A stretch of DNA of 13,232 bases from JBDSTW01 sp039914705 (GTDB lineage: Bacteria > Pseudomonadota > Gammaproteobacteria > SURF-13): assembly GCA_039914705.1 (NCBI GenBank), contig JBDSOT010000085.1, positions 1 through 13,232 on the forward strand. Reading direction: 5' to 3'. Within the stretch, counting starts at the first letter, position 1. Each line of letters opens with the position of its first letter. A program made the translations under genes and the position numbers. Of this stretch, positions 1 to 7,072 are shown piece after piece. The notes under the pieces were generated by a model. That model worked only from the letters and a program-made list of their open reading frames with translations. It was not told where the DNA came from and did not search any database.

Positions 1-199
1 CATTATTTTCCGCTGCTGGGCCTTCGGCGCCATTGTAGGTGTAGCTGGTTTTATTTTCGATCAGGCGTTCGCCCTTTTTGAGGGTGTCGTATCCGTACAC
101 CGAGAGGTCAAAATAATTGAGGGCCTGGGCCGGAGTGGCTGCCAGCAGAGAGCCGGCGAGGGCGAGGCAAGCGAGAGTACCCTGCGCTTTAAATACCAT
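1..199 (-). CDS. 5' end of a secreted protein of unknown function (partial)
   Basis: A reading frame begins with ATG at 199 and stays open for 66 codons to the window edge, so the C-terminus is missing. A good ribosome binding site (AAGGAG, with 9 bases between GGAG and the ATG) supports the start. The first 26 residues form a typical Sec signal peptide: a short basic start (MVFKAQ), a hydrophobic core rich in Leu and Ala, and an AQA cleavage site before LNYF. The visible mature part is rich in aromatic and polar residues (YGYDTLKKGE, then KTSYTYNG). This resembles the start of periplasmic or outer-membrane proteins that open with a Y-x-x-x-T-L-P/K-K-G pattern (DUF6662-like), but that link is a weak impression from memory. 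The gene lies 66 bp after tldD on the same strand and could be read through from it or use its own promoter. Function is unknown. Confidence 0.7.
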   Translation of the reverse strand, partial: MVFKAQGTLACLALAGSLLAATPAQALNYFDLSVYGYDTLKKGERLIENKTSYTYNGAEGPAAENN

Positions 200-265
200 T
201 TTGCTAAGCTCCTTATTGTCAAAATATTTAAGTTAACAAATTCCTATTTATTTTTTAGCATACCA
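200..265 (-). other. AT-rich gap between tldD and the secreted-protein gene
   Basis: This short AT-rich spacer follows the tldD stop codon and carries the ribosome binding site of the downstream gene. On the minus strand TGGTATGCT, just after the tldD stop, fits an extended -10 pattern (TG-n-TATnnT), but no convincing -35 box lies at the right distance. A 5-bp stem (TTTAG/CTAAA) spans the stop codon without a T-run after it, so no terminator is called. Whether the secreted-protein gene has its own promoter is undecided. Confidence 0.3.
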
Positions 266-1705
266 CTAAACCCCGGTGCCACCCACCGTGAGCCCGTCAA
301 TACGCAGCGTAGGTTGTCCCACACCGACCGGCACGCTTTGGCCTTCCTTGCCGCAGGTACCCACGCCGCTGTCCAGCTTCATATCATTGCCGACCATGCT
401 CACGCGCGTGAGTACGTCGGGGCCGTTGCCGATGAGCGTCGCGCCCTTCACGGGGCGGGTGATCTTGCCGTTTTCGATGAGGTAGGCCTCGCTGGCGCTG
501 AACACGAACTTGCCGGAGGTGATGTCGACCTGGCCGCCGCCGAAATTGACGGCGTAAAGACCCTTTTCCACAGAGGCGATAATCTCCTCCGGCGCGTATT
601 TGCCGGCGAGCATATAGGTATTGGTCATGCGCGGCATGGGCAGGTGTGAATAGGACTCGCGCCGCCCGTTGCCTGTGGGTGCCACGCCCATCAGACGCGC
701 GTTGAGTTTGTCTTGGAGATAACCCGTGAGGATGCCGTTCTCGATGAGCATGGTGCACTGCGTGGGTGTACCCTCGTCGTCGAGATTGAGCGAGCCGCGC
801 CGGTTGGCGAGGGTGCCGTCGTCTACCACGGTGCATTGCTCGGAGGCCACGCGCTCCCCGATGCGCCCGGCGAAGGCCGAGCTGCCCTTGCGGTTGAAGT
901 CGCCCTCCAGGCCGTGGCCGATGGCCTCGTGCAGCAAGATACCGGGCCAGCCGGGGCCGAGCACGACCTGCATGGTGCCCGCCGGGGCCGCGACGGCTTC
1001 AAGATTGACCAACGCCAGGCGCACCGCCTCGCGCGCATAACCCAGACCGCGCTCGTCTTCTAAGAAATAGGCGTAGCTCACACGCCCGCCGCCGCCCGCC
1101 GAACCTTGCTCGCGCCGCCCGTCCTGTTCGACGATGACACTGACATTAAGCCTTACCAAGGGACGCACATCGGCCGCCAGCGTACCGTCGCTGGCAACGA
1201 TCAATACCACGTCCTGCTCACCGCCCAGACTCACCATCACCTGCTTGACGCGTGGGTCGAGCCGGCGCGCCTCGCGGTCCAGGCTTTCGAGCAGGCTCAC
1301 CTTGTCGATTTCGGAGAGCGAGCCGATCGGGTCGTTGGGCAAATAAAGATTGTGGCCGTTTTGCCCTGACCAGGCCTTCATGCGGCCCTGCTGGCCGCTT
1401 TTGGCAATGGCGCGCGCGGTGGTTGCGGCGTGCGTCAGGGCCGGTAATGCGACCTCGTCGGAGTAGGCAAAGCCGGTCTTTTCACCGCTGATCGCGCGTA
1501 CCCCGACGCCCTGTTCGATGTGGAAGCTGCCTTCCTTGACGATGCCATCCTCCAAGCTCCAAGATTCCTGGCGGCTGGTCTGAAAATACAGATCGGCGCT
1601 GTCGATATTGTGCTGCATAAGCTGATCGAGTACGCCGTAGAGGTCGGGCTCGGCCATGCCGGAGGGGGAGAGGATGAGCTTGCGTGCAATGTCGAGGCTG
1701 TTCAT
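266..1705 (-). CDS. tldD: TldD metalloprotease
   Basis: TldD is the catalytic subunit of the TldD/TldE(PmbA) zinc protease. In E. coli this cytosolic heterodimer degrades unfolded peptides and takes part in microcin B17 maturation and CcdA turnover. The 479 residues match the usual length (481 in E. coli). The zinc-binding HExxxH motif is intact at residues 259-264 (HEAIGH). A C-terminal Cys at 451, in LDSGVGTCGKEGQ, matches the third zinc ligand. The N-terminal region carries the family block DLYFQTSRQESWSLEDG (39-53) and GVGVRAISGEKTGFAY (66-81). The ATG at 1705 aligns with the E. coli N-terminus, but no clear Shine-Dalgarno precedes it. The partner gene pmbA is not in the window. A 71-bp gap with a possible promoter separates it from the upstream c-di-GMP gene. 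Confidence 0.96.
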   Translation of the reverse strand: MNSLDIARKLILSPSGMAEPDLYGVLDQLMQHNIDSADLYFQTSRQESWSLEDGIVKEGSFHIEQGVGVRAISGEKTGFAYSDEVALPALTHAATTARAIAKSGQQGRMKAWSGQNGHNLYLPNDPIGSLSEIDKVSLLESLDREARRLDPRVKQVMVSLGGEQDVVLIVASDGTLAADVRPLVRLNVSVIVEQDGRREQGSAGGGGRVSYAYFLEDERGLGYAREAVRLALVNLEAVAAPAGTMQVVLGPGWPGILLHEAIGHGLEGDFNRKGSSAFAGRIGERVASEQCTVVDDGTLANRRGSLNLDDEGTPTQCTMLIENGILTGYLQDKLNARLMGVAPTGNGRRESYSHLPMPRMTNTYMLAGKYAPEEIIASVEKGLYAVNFGGGQVDITSGKFVFSASEAYLIENGKITRPVKGATLIGNGPDVLTRVSMVGNDMKLDSGVGTCGKEGQSVPVGVGQPTLRIDGLTVGGTGV

Positions 1706-1745
1706 GGGTTAGATATGTAGCCGGATGGACGAGATTTAAAGGTCT

Positions 1746-1751
1746 ATTGTA
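1746..1751 (-). promoter_or_regulatory. Possible -10 box for tldD
   Basis: On the minus strand a TACAAT hexamer (5 of 6 matches to TATAAT) lies about 40 bases upstream of the tldD start, in the gap after the c-di-GMP gene. The -35 region 17 bases further upstream is a poor match, so this is only a candidate. If real it would let tldD be transcribed independently of the upstream operon. Confidence 0.25.
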
Positions 1752-1776
1752 CTTTTTTCCGGCCTGCTTCGACGAC

Positions 1777-4770
1777 TTAATCGCGGTCTCTCTCGGTTTG
1801 CAACCAGGCAATCAGATCCTCGCCTGGGATGGGCCGGCCTGTGTAGTAACCTTGCGCCGTATCGCAATCCAGCGCGAGGAGCGCCAGCCAGGTTTGTCGC
1901 GTCTCGATGCCTTCAGCAATGACACTGATCCCAAGGTTATGCGCCAGATCAATGGTGGAACGCACGATCACGGCACTGTCTGCATGCGTGCTCATTTCCA
2001 GGACGAAGGATTTGTCAATTTTAACCGTATTCACCGGCAACTTCTGAAGGTAGGTTAGCGAGGAGTAGCCAGTGCCAAAGTCATCAATGGATAACTGGAT
2101 GCCCATGTGGCCAATCTGGGTAAGCACCTCAAGCGCGCGCGCCGGGTCATGCATAATGGCGCTTTCCGTGATTTCCAGCGTCAGCAGGTCCGGACTGACC
2201 TGGTATTGGTGCAGTAAGGCAGCAATCTGTTGGGATAATGATAAATCCTGCAAATTGCGTGCTGATAGGTTTACCGCCACGCTGATGACATGGCCCAAAC
2301 GCCTCCACGCGACATGCTGTTGCAGCGCCCGCTCGATCACCCACAACGTGAGCGGTTTGATCAGCGCTGTTTGTTCAACCTGGGGAATAAATTGATCAGG
2401 GTAGATCAGTCCGTGCCGCGGGTGTGCCCAGCGCACCAGCGCCTCCACACCGGTCATAGCCTGACTCTTAAAGTTGAGCTTCGGCTGATAATGGAGCACG
2501 AGTTGACCATCATCAATGGCTAGTCGCAGTTCACTTATCAGCGTCAGTTGGCGCAAGCTGTGCAGATCCAGTTCCGGGGCATACACGGCGTAACCAATGC
2601 CCTGCCGTTTGGCCAGATACATCGCCACATCCGCTCGCTGCAACAGCAGTTCCGGATTGCTGCCGTGATCGGGGGCGTAGGCGATGCCGATGCTGGCACT
2701 GATCTCAAGTTCCAGATTACCAACCTGAAACGCCGGTTGTAGCGCCTGCAAAATCTTGCTCGCAGTGAGTTCGGCCTGATCGACATTGGTCATGGTCGGC
2801 AACAGCACACCGAACTCGTCACCACCCAGGCGCGCGACGGTGTCGGATCGCCGCAACACGCCTTGAATGCGGGGGCCGATCTGCTTCAAGACCTGATCAC
2901 CCTGGTCGTGGCCAAGGGTATCGTTGATCTCCTTGAAGTGGTTCAGGTCTATCAGCAGCAGGGCCAGCGAGGTACCCGCACGCTGGCCGACGGCGATGGC
3001 CTGCACCAGATGAGCATGGAATAAAGTGCGGTTGGGGATATCGCAGAGACTATCGTGGAGGGCCTGGTGTTCCAGCTTGGCTATTTGCCGCACGCGCCAA
3101 ATGGCGAAGGCGATATGGTTGGCGATGGTTTGAAACAATTGCATTTCTGTGTCGGAAAAGACATGCGGCAGATCGTAATACACCACGAATCTGCCTAATA
3201 GTTGTTTTTGGTGACGTATGGGAATAAATGCCAGGGCGCAAACGCCTTCCTTGTGGAGTGTTGCGCGTAATGCTTCCAGGCGTGGCTCTTGCCCGGTGTC
3301 GTCGATCAGAATCGGTTGGGTGAGGCTGTCATCTGCTGATCCCCAGAGACTATTGCCCTCCACCGCCTCTCGATAGGGTGCGGAAAGGCCCCGCCAGGCG
3401 ACAAAGCGCATGACTCCCTGTTCGTCTAACAACAGAATAGAGGCGCGATCCACATGTAAGGTGTAGTGCAAGGCGTTGATCGCCTTTTGATACAGGTCCT
3501 CAGCCGTATTGGCCTGATTGACCGCGTCGGTCAGATGATAAATTGCCTGTAATTGATCGTATTTGCTGCTCAGCGCCAGTTCGACCTGTTTACGCTCGGT
3601 CATGTCCACCAGGGTGCCGATCATTCGTGCTGGTTTGCCGGCGGCGTCATGCACGACATAACCCCGGTCCAGCAGATAGGCGTAGCTGCCATCGCTGCGG
3701 CAAAAACGGTATTCCTCCGACCAGTGACGCCCGCCGCTGGCTACGAGGCTGTTAAAGCTAGCCGCTACGCGTTCCTTATCGTCCGGATGCACGTGGCTAT
3801 TCCAGAAGGCCATACCGGGTTCGATTTCATCCGGGCGATAGCCGAGCATGGTGGCAAAGCGCTCACTCCAAACGAGATCCTCGGTGATCAGGTCGAGTTC
3901 CCAAATTGCGTCGTGACCCATATTAGCGAACAGTTGCAGATTCTGTTCACTTTCACTTTCACTAAGATCGTCTAATGCCCGCTCGGCACCTTGTTTATGG
4001 CGTTGCAGGCTGGCGATCATTTTATCGAAGGCCTGTGCGAGTTCGCCCAGTTCATCTGTGTCGTAGTCGAGTTGGGTACGCACCCCGTAATCGCCTTGGC
4101 TGATTTTATCCGCCATCCGGGCGAGCCGCTGGATAGGCCGACCGATTCGATAATTCACCAGCAAGCTAAGCAATCCTATAAGCAAGATACTCATCAACAC
4201 GGTGCCGCTCAACAATATTAATGACTGGGCATAGTCTCTATCGGCTTGGGTGCGGACTCTTTGCGCGCCCTCCACATTGAGTTGAATGAGTGCTTCGAGT
4301 AGGGCCTCTGCCTTTTTGAAGGACTGCGATGAGGCATCGTCTAGCCCTCCATCATTATTTTGACCGGAGACGGACGTAGCCCAGTTAAACAGATGTTCCT
4401 TCTGCCAGCGGATAAAGTCCTGGTAGAGCTGCCTTTCCTGCTGCGATGAAATGAGCAGCTCGTAACGGTGTTGATTTTCCAGCAATGAGGCCTGGGCCGC
4501 TGCCACGTCCTGCTCAAGGCGTTGCCGCTGCTCGGCTGATATGGCATGGCGGTGCTGCGACTCGGCGTGTCGTAAAAAAAGCAAATCATGGCGCATATTG
4601 GCAAGATAGCGCGCGCTCGGCAGCCAGTTGGTAACGATTTCGGTGGAGGCGGCGTTAATCGCCTGCATCTTGACTGCGGAAAATATACTCAGGCCGCCCA
4701 CAATTAGAAAAATGACGGAAAAGGCCGCCAGCAGCTTCATTCTGATCGAGAGATTGTAGAACCAGTTCAT
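1777..4770 (-). CDS. Membrane-bound GGDEF/EAL c-di-GMP enzyme with HAMP, PAS and GAF domains
   Basis: This 997-residue protein should make and/or break down cyclic di-GMP in response to external and cytoplasmic signals. In order it has TM1 (about 11-33), a periplasmic helical sensor region (35-180), TM2 (183-206), HAMP (207-258), PAS (276-397), GAF (408-560), GGDEF (570-728) and EAL (742-990). The cyclase motif GGDEF is intact at 649-653, with an RxxD inhibitory site at 640-643 placed correctly. The phosphodiesterase signature is also complete: EAL at 776-778, N834, E866, DDFGTG at 896-901, K917, EGIE at 953-956 and Q973. Both activities are therefore possible; which one dominates cannot be told. 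The conserved entry to the GGDEF domain is altered (DSLCDIPNR instead of D-x-LTGLPNR, 573-581). Its ATG overlaps the moeB stop codon (ATGA), suggesting translational coupling. The sensed ligand is unknown. Confidence 0.93.
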   Translation of the reverse strand: MNWFYNLSIRMKLLAAFSVIFLIVGGLSIFSAVKMQAINAASTEIVTNWLPSARYLANMRHDLLFLRHAESQHRHAISAEQRQRLEQDVAAAQASLLENQHRYELLISSQQERQLYQDFIRWQKEHLFNWATSVSGQNNDGGLDDASSQSFKKAEALLEALIQLNVEGAQRVRTQADRDYAQSLILLSGTVLMSILLIGLLSLLVNYRIGRPIQRLARMADKISQGDYGVRTQLDYDTDELGELAQAFDKMIASLQRHKQGAERALDDLSESESEQNLQLFANMGHDAIWELDLITEDLVWSERFATMLGYRPDEIEPGMAFWNSHVHPDDKERVAASFNSLVASGGRHWSEEYRFCRSDGSYAYLLDRGYVVHDAAGKPARMIGTLVDMTERKQVELALSSKYDQLQAIYHLTDAVNQANTAEDLYQKAINALHYTLHVDRASILLLDEQGVMRFVAWRGLSAPYREAVEGNSLWGSADDSLTQPILIDDTGQEPRLEALRATLHKEGVCALAFIPIRHQKQLLGRFVVYYDLPHVFSDTEMQLFQTIANHIAFAIWRVRQIAKLEHQALHDSLCDIPNRTLFHAHLVQAIAVGQRAGTSLALLLIDLNHFKEINDTLGHDQGDQVLKQIGPRIQGVLRRSDTVARLGGDEFGVLLPTMTNVDQAELTASKILQALQPAFQVGNLELEISASIGIAYAPDHGSNPELLLQRADVAMYLAKRQGIGYAVYAPELDLHSLRQLTLISELRLAIDDGQLVLHYQPKLNFKSQAMTGVEALVRWAHPRHGLIYPDQFIPQVEQTALIKPLTLWVIERALQQHVAWRRLGHVISVAVNLSARNLQDLSLSQQIAALLHQYQVSPDLLTLEITESAIMHDPARALEVLTQIGHMGIQLSIDDFGTGYSSLTYLQKLPVNTVKIDKSFVLEMSTHADSAVIVRSTIDLAHNLGISVIAEGIETRQTWLALLALDCDTAQGYYTGRPIPGEDLIAWLQTERDRD
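3946..3963 (-). repeat. Three tandem hexanucleotides in the HAMP-PAS linker
   Basis: Three perfect copies of TTCACT on the plus strand (AGTGAA when read in the gene) encode Ser-Glu three times at residues 270-275. This is the linker between the HAMP helix and the PAS domain. The unit is a multiple of three, so gain or loss of copies would keep the reading frame and only change linker length. Confidence 0.8.
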
Positions 4771-5546
4771 GATGCCTGACTTCTTGTTTTGTAATTCGTC
4801 GCGCCGTCGCTACAGACAGGGCAATCCGGGTCTTTGGATAGCCTTACGCTGCGCCATTCCATGCTCAGTGCATCCAACAATAACACACGCCCTTGCAGGC
4901 TCGTGCCGATATTCAGCAATACTTTTATCACCTCGGCCGCCTGCATGCTTCCGATGATCCCCAGCAGCGGGGCCAGCACGCCCAGCCGGCTGCAATTTTC
5001 CGTGGTCTCGCCCTGATCCTGATAAAGGCAGCGGTAGCATGGGCTGTCCGCCCGATCAGCGCGGAACACGGTGATCTGCCCCTCCATACGGATCGCAGCA
5101 CCCGACACCAGCGGCTTGCGCGCCTGCACGCAGGCCGCATTGAGCGCGAAGCGCGTGGCGAAATTATCACTGGCGTCCGCGACCACATCGGCAAGCGTGA
5201 TCTGTTCACGCAGTATTTCAGGTGTCATGCGATCTTGAAATGACGTCACTTCAATCAGCGGGTTCAGGGCGAGCAATGTGTCGCGCGCCGAGTCCACCTT
5301 GGCGCGGCCGATGTCGCTGCTGCGATGGATGATCTGCCGCTGCAGATTGGATAATTCCACGCGATCGAAATCGGCAATCGCTAAATGACCTATGCCCGAT
5401 GCCGCAAGATACATGGCGAGCGGCGAACCCAGCCCGCCCATGCCCACGATGAGCACACGCGCGCCCAGCAGCTTTTGTTGGCCCTCAAGACCGACCTGCG
5501 GCAACAGAATATGCCGGCTGTAGCGTACGAGTTGCTCGTCATCCAT
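4767..5546 (-). CDS. moeB: MoeB/ThiF/HesA-family sulfur-carrier adenylyltransferase
   Basis: Enzymes of this family use ATP to adenylate the C-terminal Gly-Gly of a small sulfur-carrier protein (MoaD for molybdopterin, ThiS for thiamine). The 259 residues show the nucleotide-binding loop GMGGLGSP (35-42), the conserved DFDRVELSNLQRQ stretch (59-71) and the DASDNFATR segment (124-132). Two CxxC zinc pairs are present (C170/C173 and C242/C245), and C185 lies in the flexible loop where ThiF and MoeB have a cysteine. There is no C-terminal rhodanese domain. The start overlaps the prmC stop by 8 bases, and its stop overlaps the next start (ATGA). prmC-moeB order is, from memory, shared with Pseudomonas, which favours MoeB, but ThiF or HesA-like substrate use cannot be excluded because no moaD or thiS is nearby. 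Confidence 0.88.
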   Translation of the reverse strand: MDDEQLVRYSRHILLPQVGLEGQQKLLGARVLIVGMGGLGSPLAMYLAASGIGHLAIADFDRVELSNLQRQIIHRSSDIGRAKVDSARDTLLALNPLIEVTSFQDRMTPEILREQITLADVVADASDNFATRFALNAACVQARKPLVSGAAIRMEGQITVFRADRADSPCYRCLYQDQGETTENCSRLGVLAPLLGIIGSMQAAEVIKVLLNIGTSLQGRVLLLDALSMEWRSVRLSKDPDCPVCSDGATNYKTRSQAS

Positions 5547-6474
5547 GGGGTGACACCCACTGTGCCGCGACTATGCGCGGAAGTGCTGCGAGATCAGCAT
5601 AATCCTGTACGTTTACGTAACCCAGTTGCGTAAGCATGTGCAGCATATCGGGGCCTTGATCGTAACCATGCTCCAGCAGCAACCAGCCACCGGCATCTCC
5701 ATATTCACCGGAGGAAGAGGGTAAGTTATCCTCTCCCCCTTGACGGGGGAGGGCTAGGGAGGGGGTGAGATATTCACGCGACCGCTCGGCAATGACCCGC
5801 AAATGCTGCAAACCATCCGCGCCCGCCACCAGCGCAATCTCAGGCTCGAAGCGCAAATCCTGCAAGCACGCGTCATCACTCTTGATGTAAGGAGGATTGG
5901 AAACAATCATATCGAAACTTTCATTTTGCAAGGATGCAAACCAGTCGCTCGATCCCAGCCGAAATTCGACGTTGCGGATGTTCAGCCGTGCGGCATTCGC
6001 GCGCGCAATCTCCAGGGCGACGGGAGAAATATCAGTAGCGACGATCTTGCAGTGCGGACGTTCACGCGCCAAGGCCAGCGCAATCGCGCCAGATCCCGTG
6101 CCCAGATCGGCAATGTTCCATGCGGCATGCGCAGGAATATGTTGCAGGGCAAGTTCCACTAACAGCTCGGTCTCGGGGCGCGGAATCAGTGTGTCGCGCG
6201 TGACGTTTAACTCCAGCGACCAGAACTCGCGCCTGCCGGTGATATACGCCACCGGCTCGCCGCACAGACGCCGTTCGATCAGCGCATTAAATTGCGCAAG
6301 CTGCACAGTATCCAGTTTGCGTTCCGGCCAAGTATGCAAATATGAACGCGTAGTGCCGAGTACATGCCCCAGCAAAATCTCGGCATCAATAGTGGCCGTG
6401 TCATATAAATTCAACCGCCGCCTTGCCTCTTTGAGTACAGCGCGATGAGTGGTATTGCGTAGCGGAGATTCCAT
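5539..6474 (-). CDS. prmC: PrmC (HemK) release-factor glutamine methyltransferase carrying an in-frame insertion
   Basis: PrmC uses S-adenosylmethionine to N5-methylate the glutamine of the GGQ motif in RF1 and RF2, which speeds peptide release. It has the N-terminal helical domain (about 10-80), GEPVAYITGRREFW (72-85), the SAM-binding DLGTGSGAIAL (123-133) and the catalytic NPPY (193-196). At 311 residues it is longer than E. coli PrmC (277 from memory). Much of the excess is a 23-residue block at 236-258, rich in Pro, Gly and Ser, flanked by a repeated EY and encoded by DNA with an exact 8-bp direct repeat at its ends. Removing it restores a gap-free match to the E. coli segment before GGF/W-LLLEHG. 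The fold core and the active site are intact, so the protein is probably functional. The ATG at 6474 lacks a clear ribosome binding site, and the true start could lie slightly downstream. It overlaps moeB by 8 bases. Confidence 0.95.
   Translation of the reverse strand: MESPLRNTTHRAVLKEARRRLNLYDTATIDAEILLGHVLGTTRSYLHTWPERKLDTVQLAQFNALIERRLCGEPVAYITGRREFWSLELNVTRDTLIPRPETELLVELALQHIPAHAAWNIADLGTGSGAIALALARERPHCKIVATDISPVALEIARANAARLNIRNVEFRLGSSDWFASLQNESFDMIVSNPPYIKSDDACLQDLRFEPEIALVAGADGLQHLRVIAERSREYLTPSLALPRQGGEDNLPSSSGEYGDAGGWLLLEHGYDQGPDMLHMLTQLGYVNVQDYADLAALPRIVAAQWVSPHG
5701..5777 (-). repeat. Small palindromic insertion inside prmC with 8-bp direct repeats
   Basis: Two exact copies of ATATTCAC (plus strand) lie at 5701-5708 and 5770-5777, exactly 69 bases apart, and bracket a GC-rich segment. 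Inside is a perfect 7-bp stem (CTCCCCC at 5733-5739, GGGGGAG at 5745-5751) with a 5-base loop, next to another G-rich run at 5752-5765. A second weaker stem pairs AGAGG (5716-5720) with CCTCT (5730-5734). Length and frame keep prmC open and add residues 236-258. The direct repeats look like a target-site duplication. The core resembles GC-rich dispersed palindromes found between genes in many proteobacteria. That family assignment is inference; the repeats and the palindrome are directly visible. Confidence 0.7.
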
Positions 6475-6568
6475 GCCGCGATGCTAGCAGTCCCAGGCAA
6501 AAAAAACAGCTTATCCCCGGTTGTGAAGCTAAGATAATCGTAGGGTCTTTAGGTTATGTATACGGGTA
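6475..6568 (-). other. Spacer between brnA and prmC
   Basis: The 94-bp gap between the brnA stop and the prmC start contains a weak terminator-like element (listed separately) and no convincing ribosome binding site for prmC. No clear promoter pair was found for prmC. If the terminator works, prmC would depend on read-through or on a promoter not recognised here. Confidence 0.4.
6499..6530 (-). terminator. Weak intrinsic terminator candidate after brnA
   Basis: On the minus strand AGCTT (6526-6530) pairs with AAGCT (6508-6512) across a 13-base loop and is followed after one G by eight Ts (6499-6506). The T-run is strong but the stem is only 5 bp and AT-containing, so efficiency is doubtful. 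It sits 39 bases beyond the brnA stop and 25 bases before the prmC start, so it would end brnTA transcripts or attenuate prmC. Confidence 0.3.
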
Positions 6569-6835
6569 TCAGTCACGCTTTGCAGCGTGTTTCATATAGG
6601 CCCGCAGCACAGCATTGATGCGTGTTTGATAACCTTTCCCTTGATGTTTCAACCAATCAATCACATCGGCGTCCAGCCGGATGGTGATAGTCTTTTTTTC
6701 CTTCGGCCATTCCACGGTGGCGCGGTTGAAAAAAGAGTCATCCAGTTCCGGAATATCGGAATAGTTAATGTCCGTATCCTGCAGGGCATCAAGCTTTGCC
6801 AAGTCGCTCTTGATAGATTTTCTGCTCGCGTTCAT
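6569..6835 (-). CDS. brnA: BrnA-family antitoxin
   Basis: BrnA neutralises the BrnT ribonuclease toxin and, as a DNA-binding antitoxin, represses the brnTA promoter. The 88 residues show the family layout: a flexible N-terminal part with DALQDTDINYSDIPELDDSFF (16-36) and a C-terminal ribbon-helix-helix domain (about 48-83), including KKTITIRLDADVIDWLK (47-63) and GKGYQTRINAVLRAYM (66-81). This GYQTRINAVLR signature is highly characteristic. The ATG at 6835 lies inside the end of brnT, giving a 47-base overlap in a different frame, so the two are translated from one message. An inverted repeat (6574-6579 with 6584-6589) lies at the very 3' end of the coding region without a T-run after it. It is located between prfA and prmC, an unusual place. 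Confidence 0.93.
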   Translation of the reverse strand: MNASRKSIKSDLAKLDALQDTDINYSDIPELDDSFFNRATVEWPKEKKTITIRLDADVIDWLKHQGKGYQTRINAVLRAYMKHAAKRD

Positions 6836-7067
6836 TTGCCTTCCTCATCGAAATAATGCGAGTAACGTCTGCGCGCGGCGTGTGCACCACAACAACGACA
6901 CGCCCGCCTAATGTGCCCAACGAGATTAACCGCAGCTCGCCATAGTCCGCACGATCATCCTCAAAAGAAACGATTTGACCACTTAGTACGAGTGCGGCAT
7001 CTTCAAAACCAAGACCATGTTTTAGCAGGTTGGCTTGATTTTTCGAGTGATCCCATTCACACCGCAT
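6789..7067 (-). CDS. brnT: BrnT-family ribonuclease toxin
   Basis: BrnT is a RelE-like fold endoribonuclease that blocks translation when free of BrnA, the type II toxin-antitoxin pair first described in Brucella. The 92 residues carry the usual N-terminal EWDHSKNQANLLKHGLGFE (4-22), the middle DYGELRLISLG (41-51) and the C-terminal RIISMRKANEREQKIYQE (70-87), which holds the conserved basic residues of the family. Length is typical and the frame is undamaged, so the toxin is probably active. No ribosome binding site precedes the ATG, and the best promoter would start transcription almost at the ATG. It begins 85 bp after the prfA stop. The toxin-first order, with the antitoxin overlapping its end, is normal for brnTA. 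Confidence 0.93.
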   Translation of the reverse strand: MRCEWDHSKNQANLLKHGLGFEDAALVLSGQIVSFEDDRADYGELRLISLGTLGGRVVVVVHTPRADVTRIISMRKANEREQKIYQERLGKA

Positions 7068-7072
7068 GATTT

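Noticed and set aside
5733..5751. Strong GC hairpin as a transcription terminator
   Set aside because: It lies inside the prmC coding region and has no T-run on either strand. It is better explained as part of the inserted palindromic element.
5701..5777. Insertion as a sign that prmC is a pseudogene
   Set aside because: The insertion keeps the frame, and the SAM-binding and NPPY motifs plus the conserved LLLEHG segment downstream are all intact.
6574..6589. Inverted repeat CACGCT/AGCGTG at the end of brnA as a terminator
   Set aside because: It is within the coding region and not followed by a T-run on the minus strand. The weak element at 6499-6530 is the better, though still doubtful, candidate.
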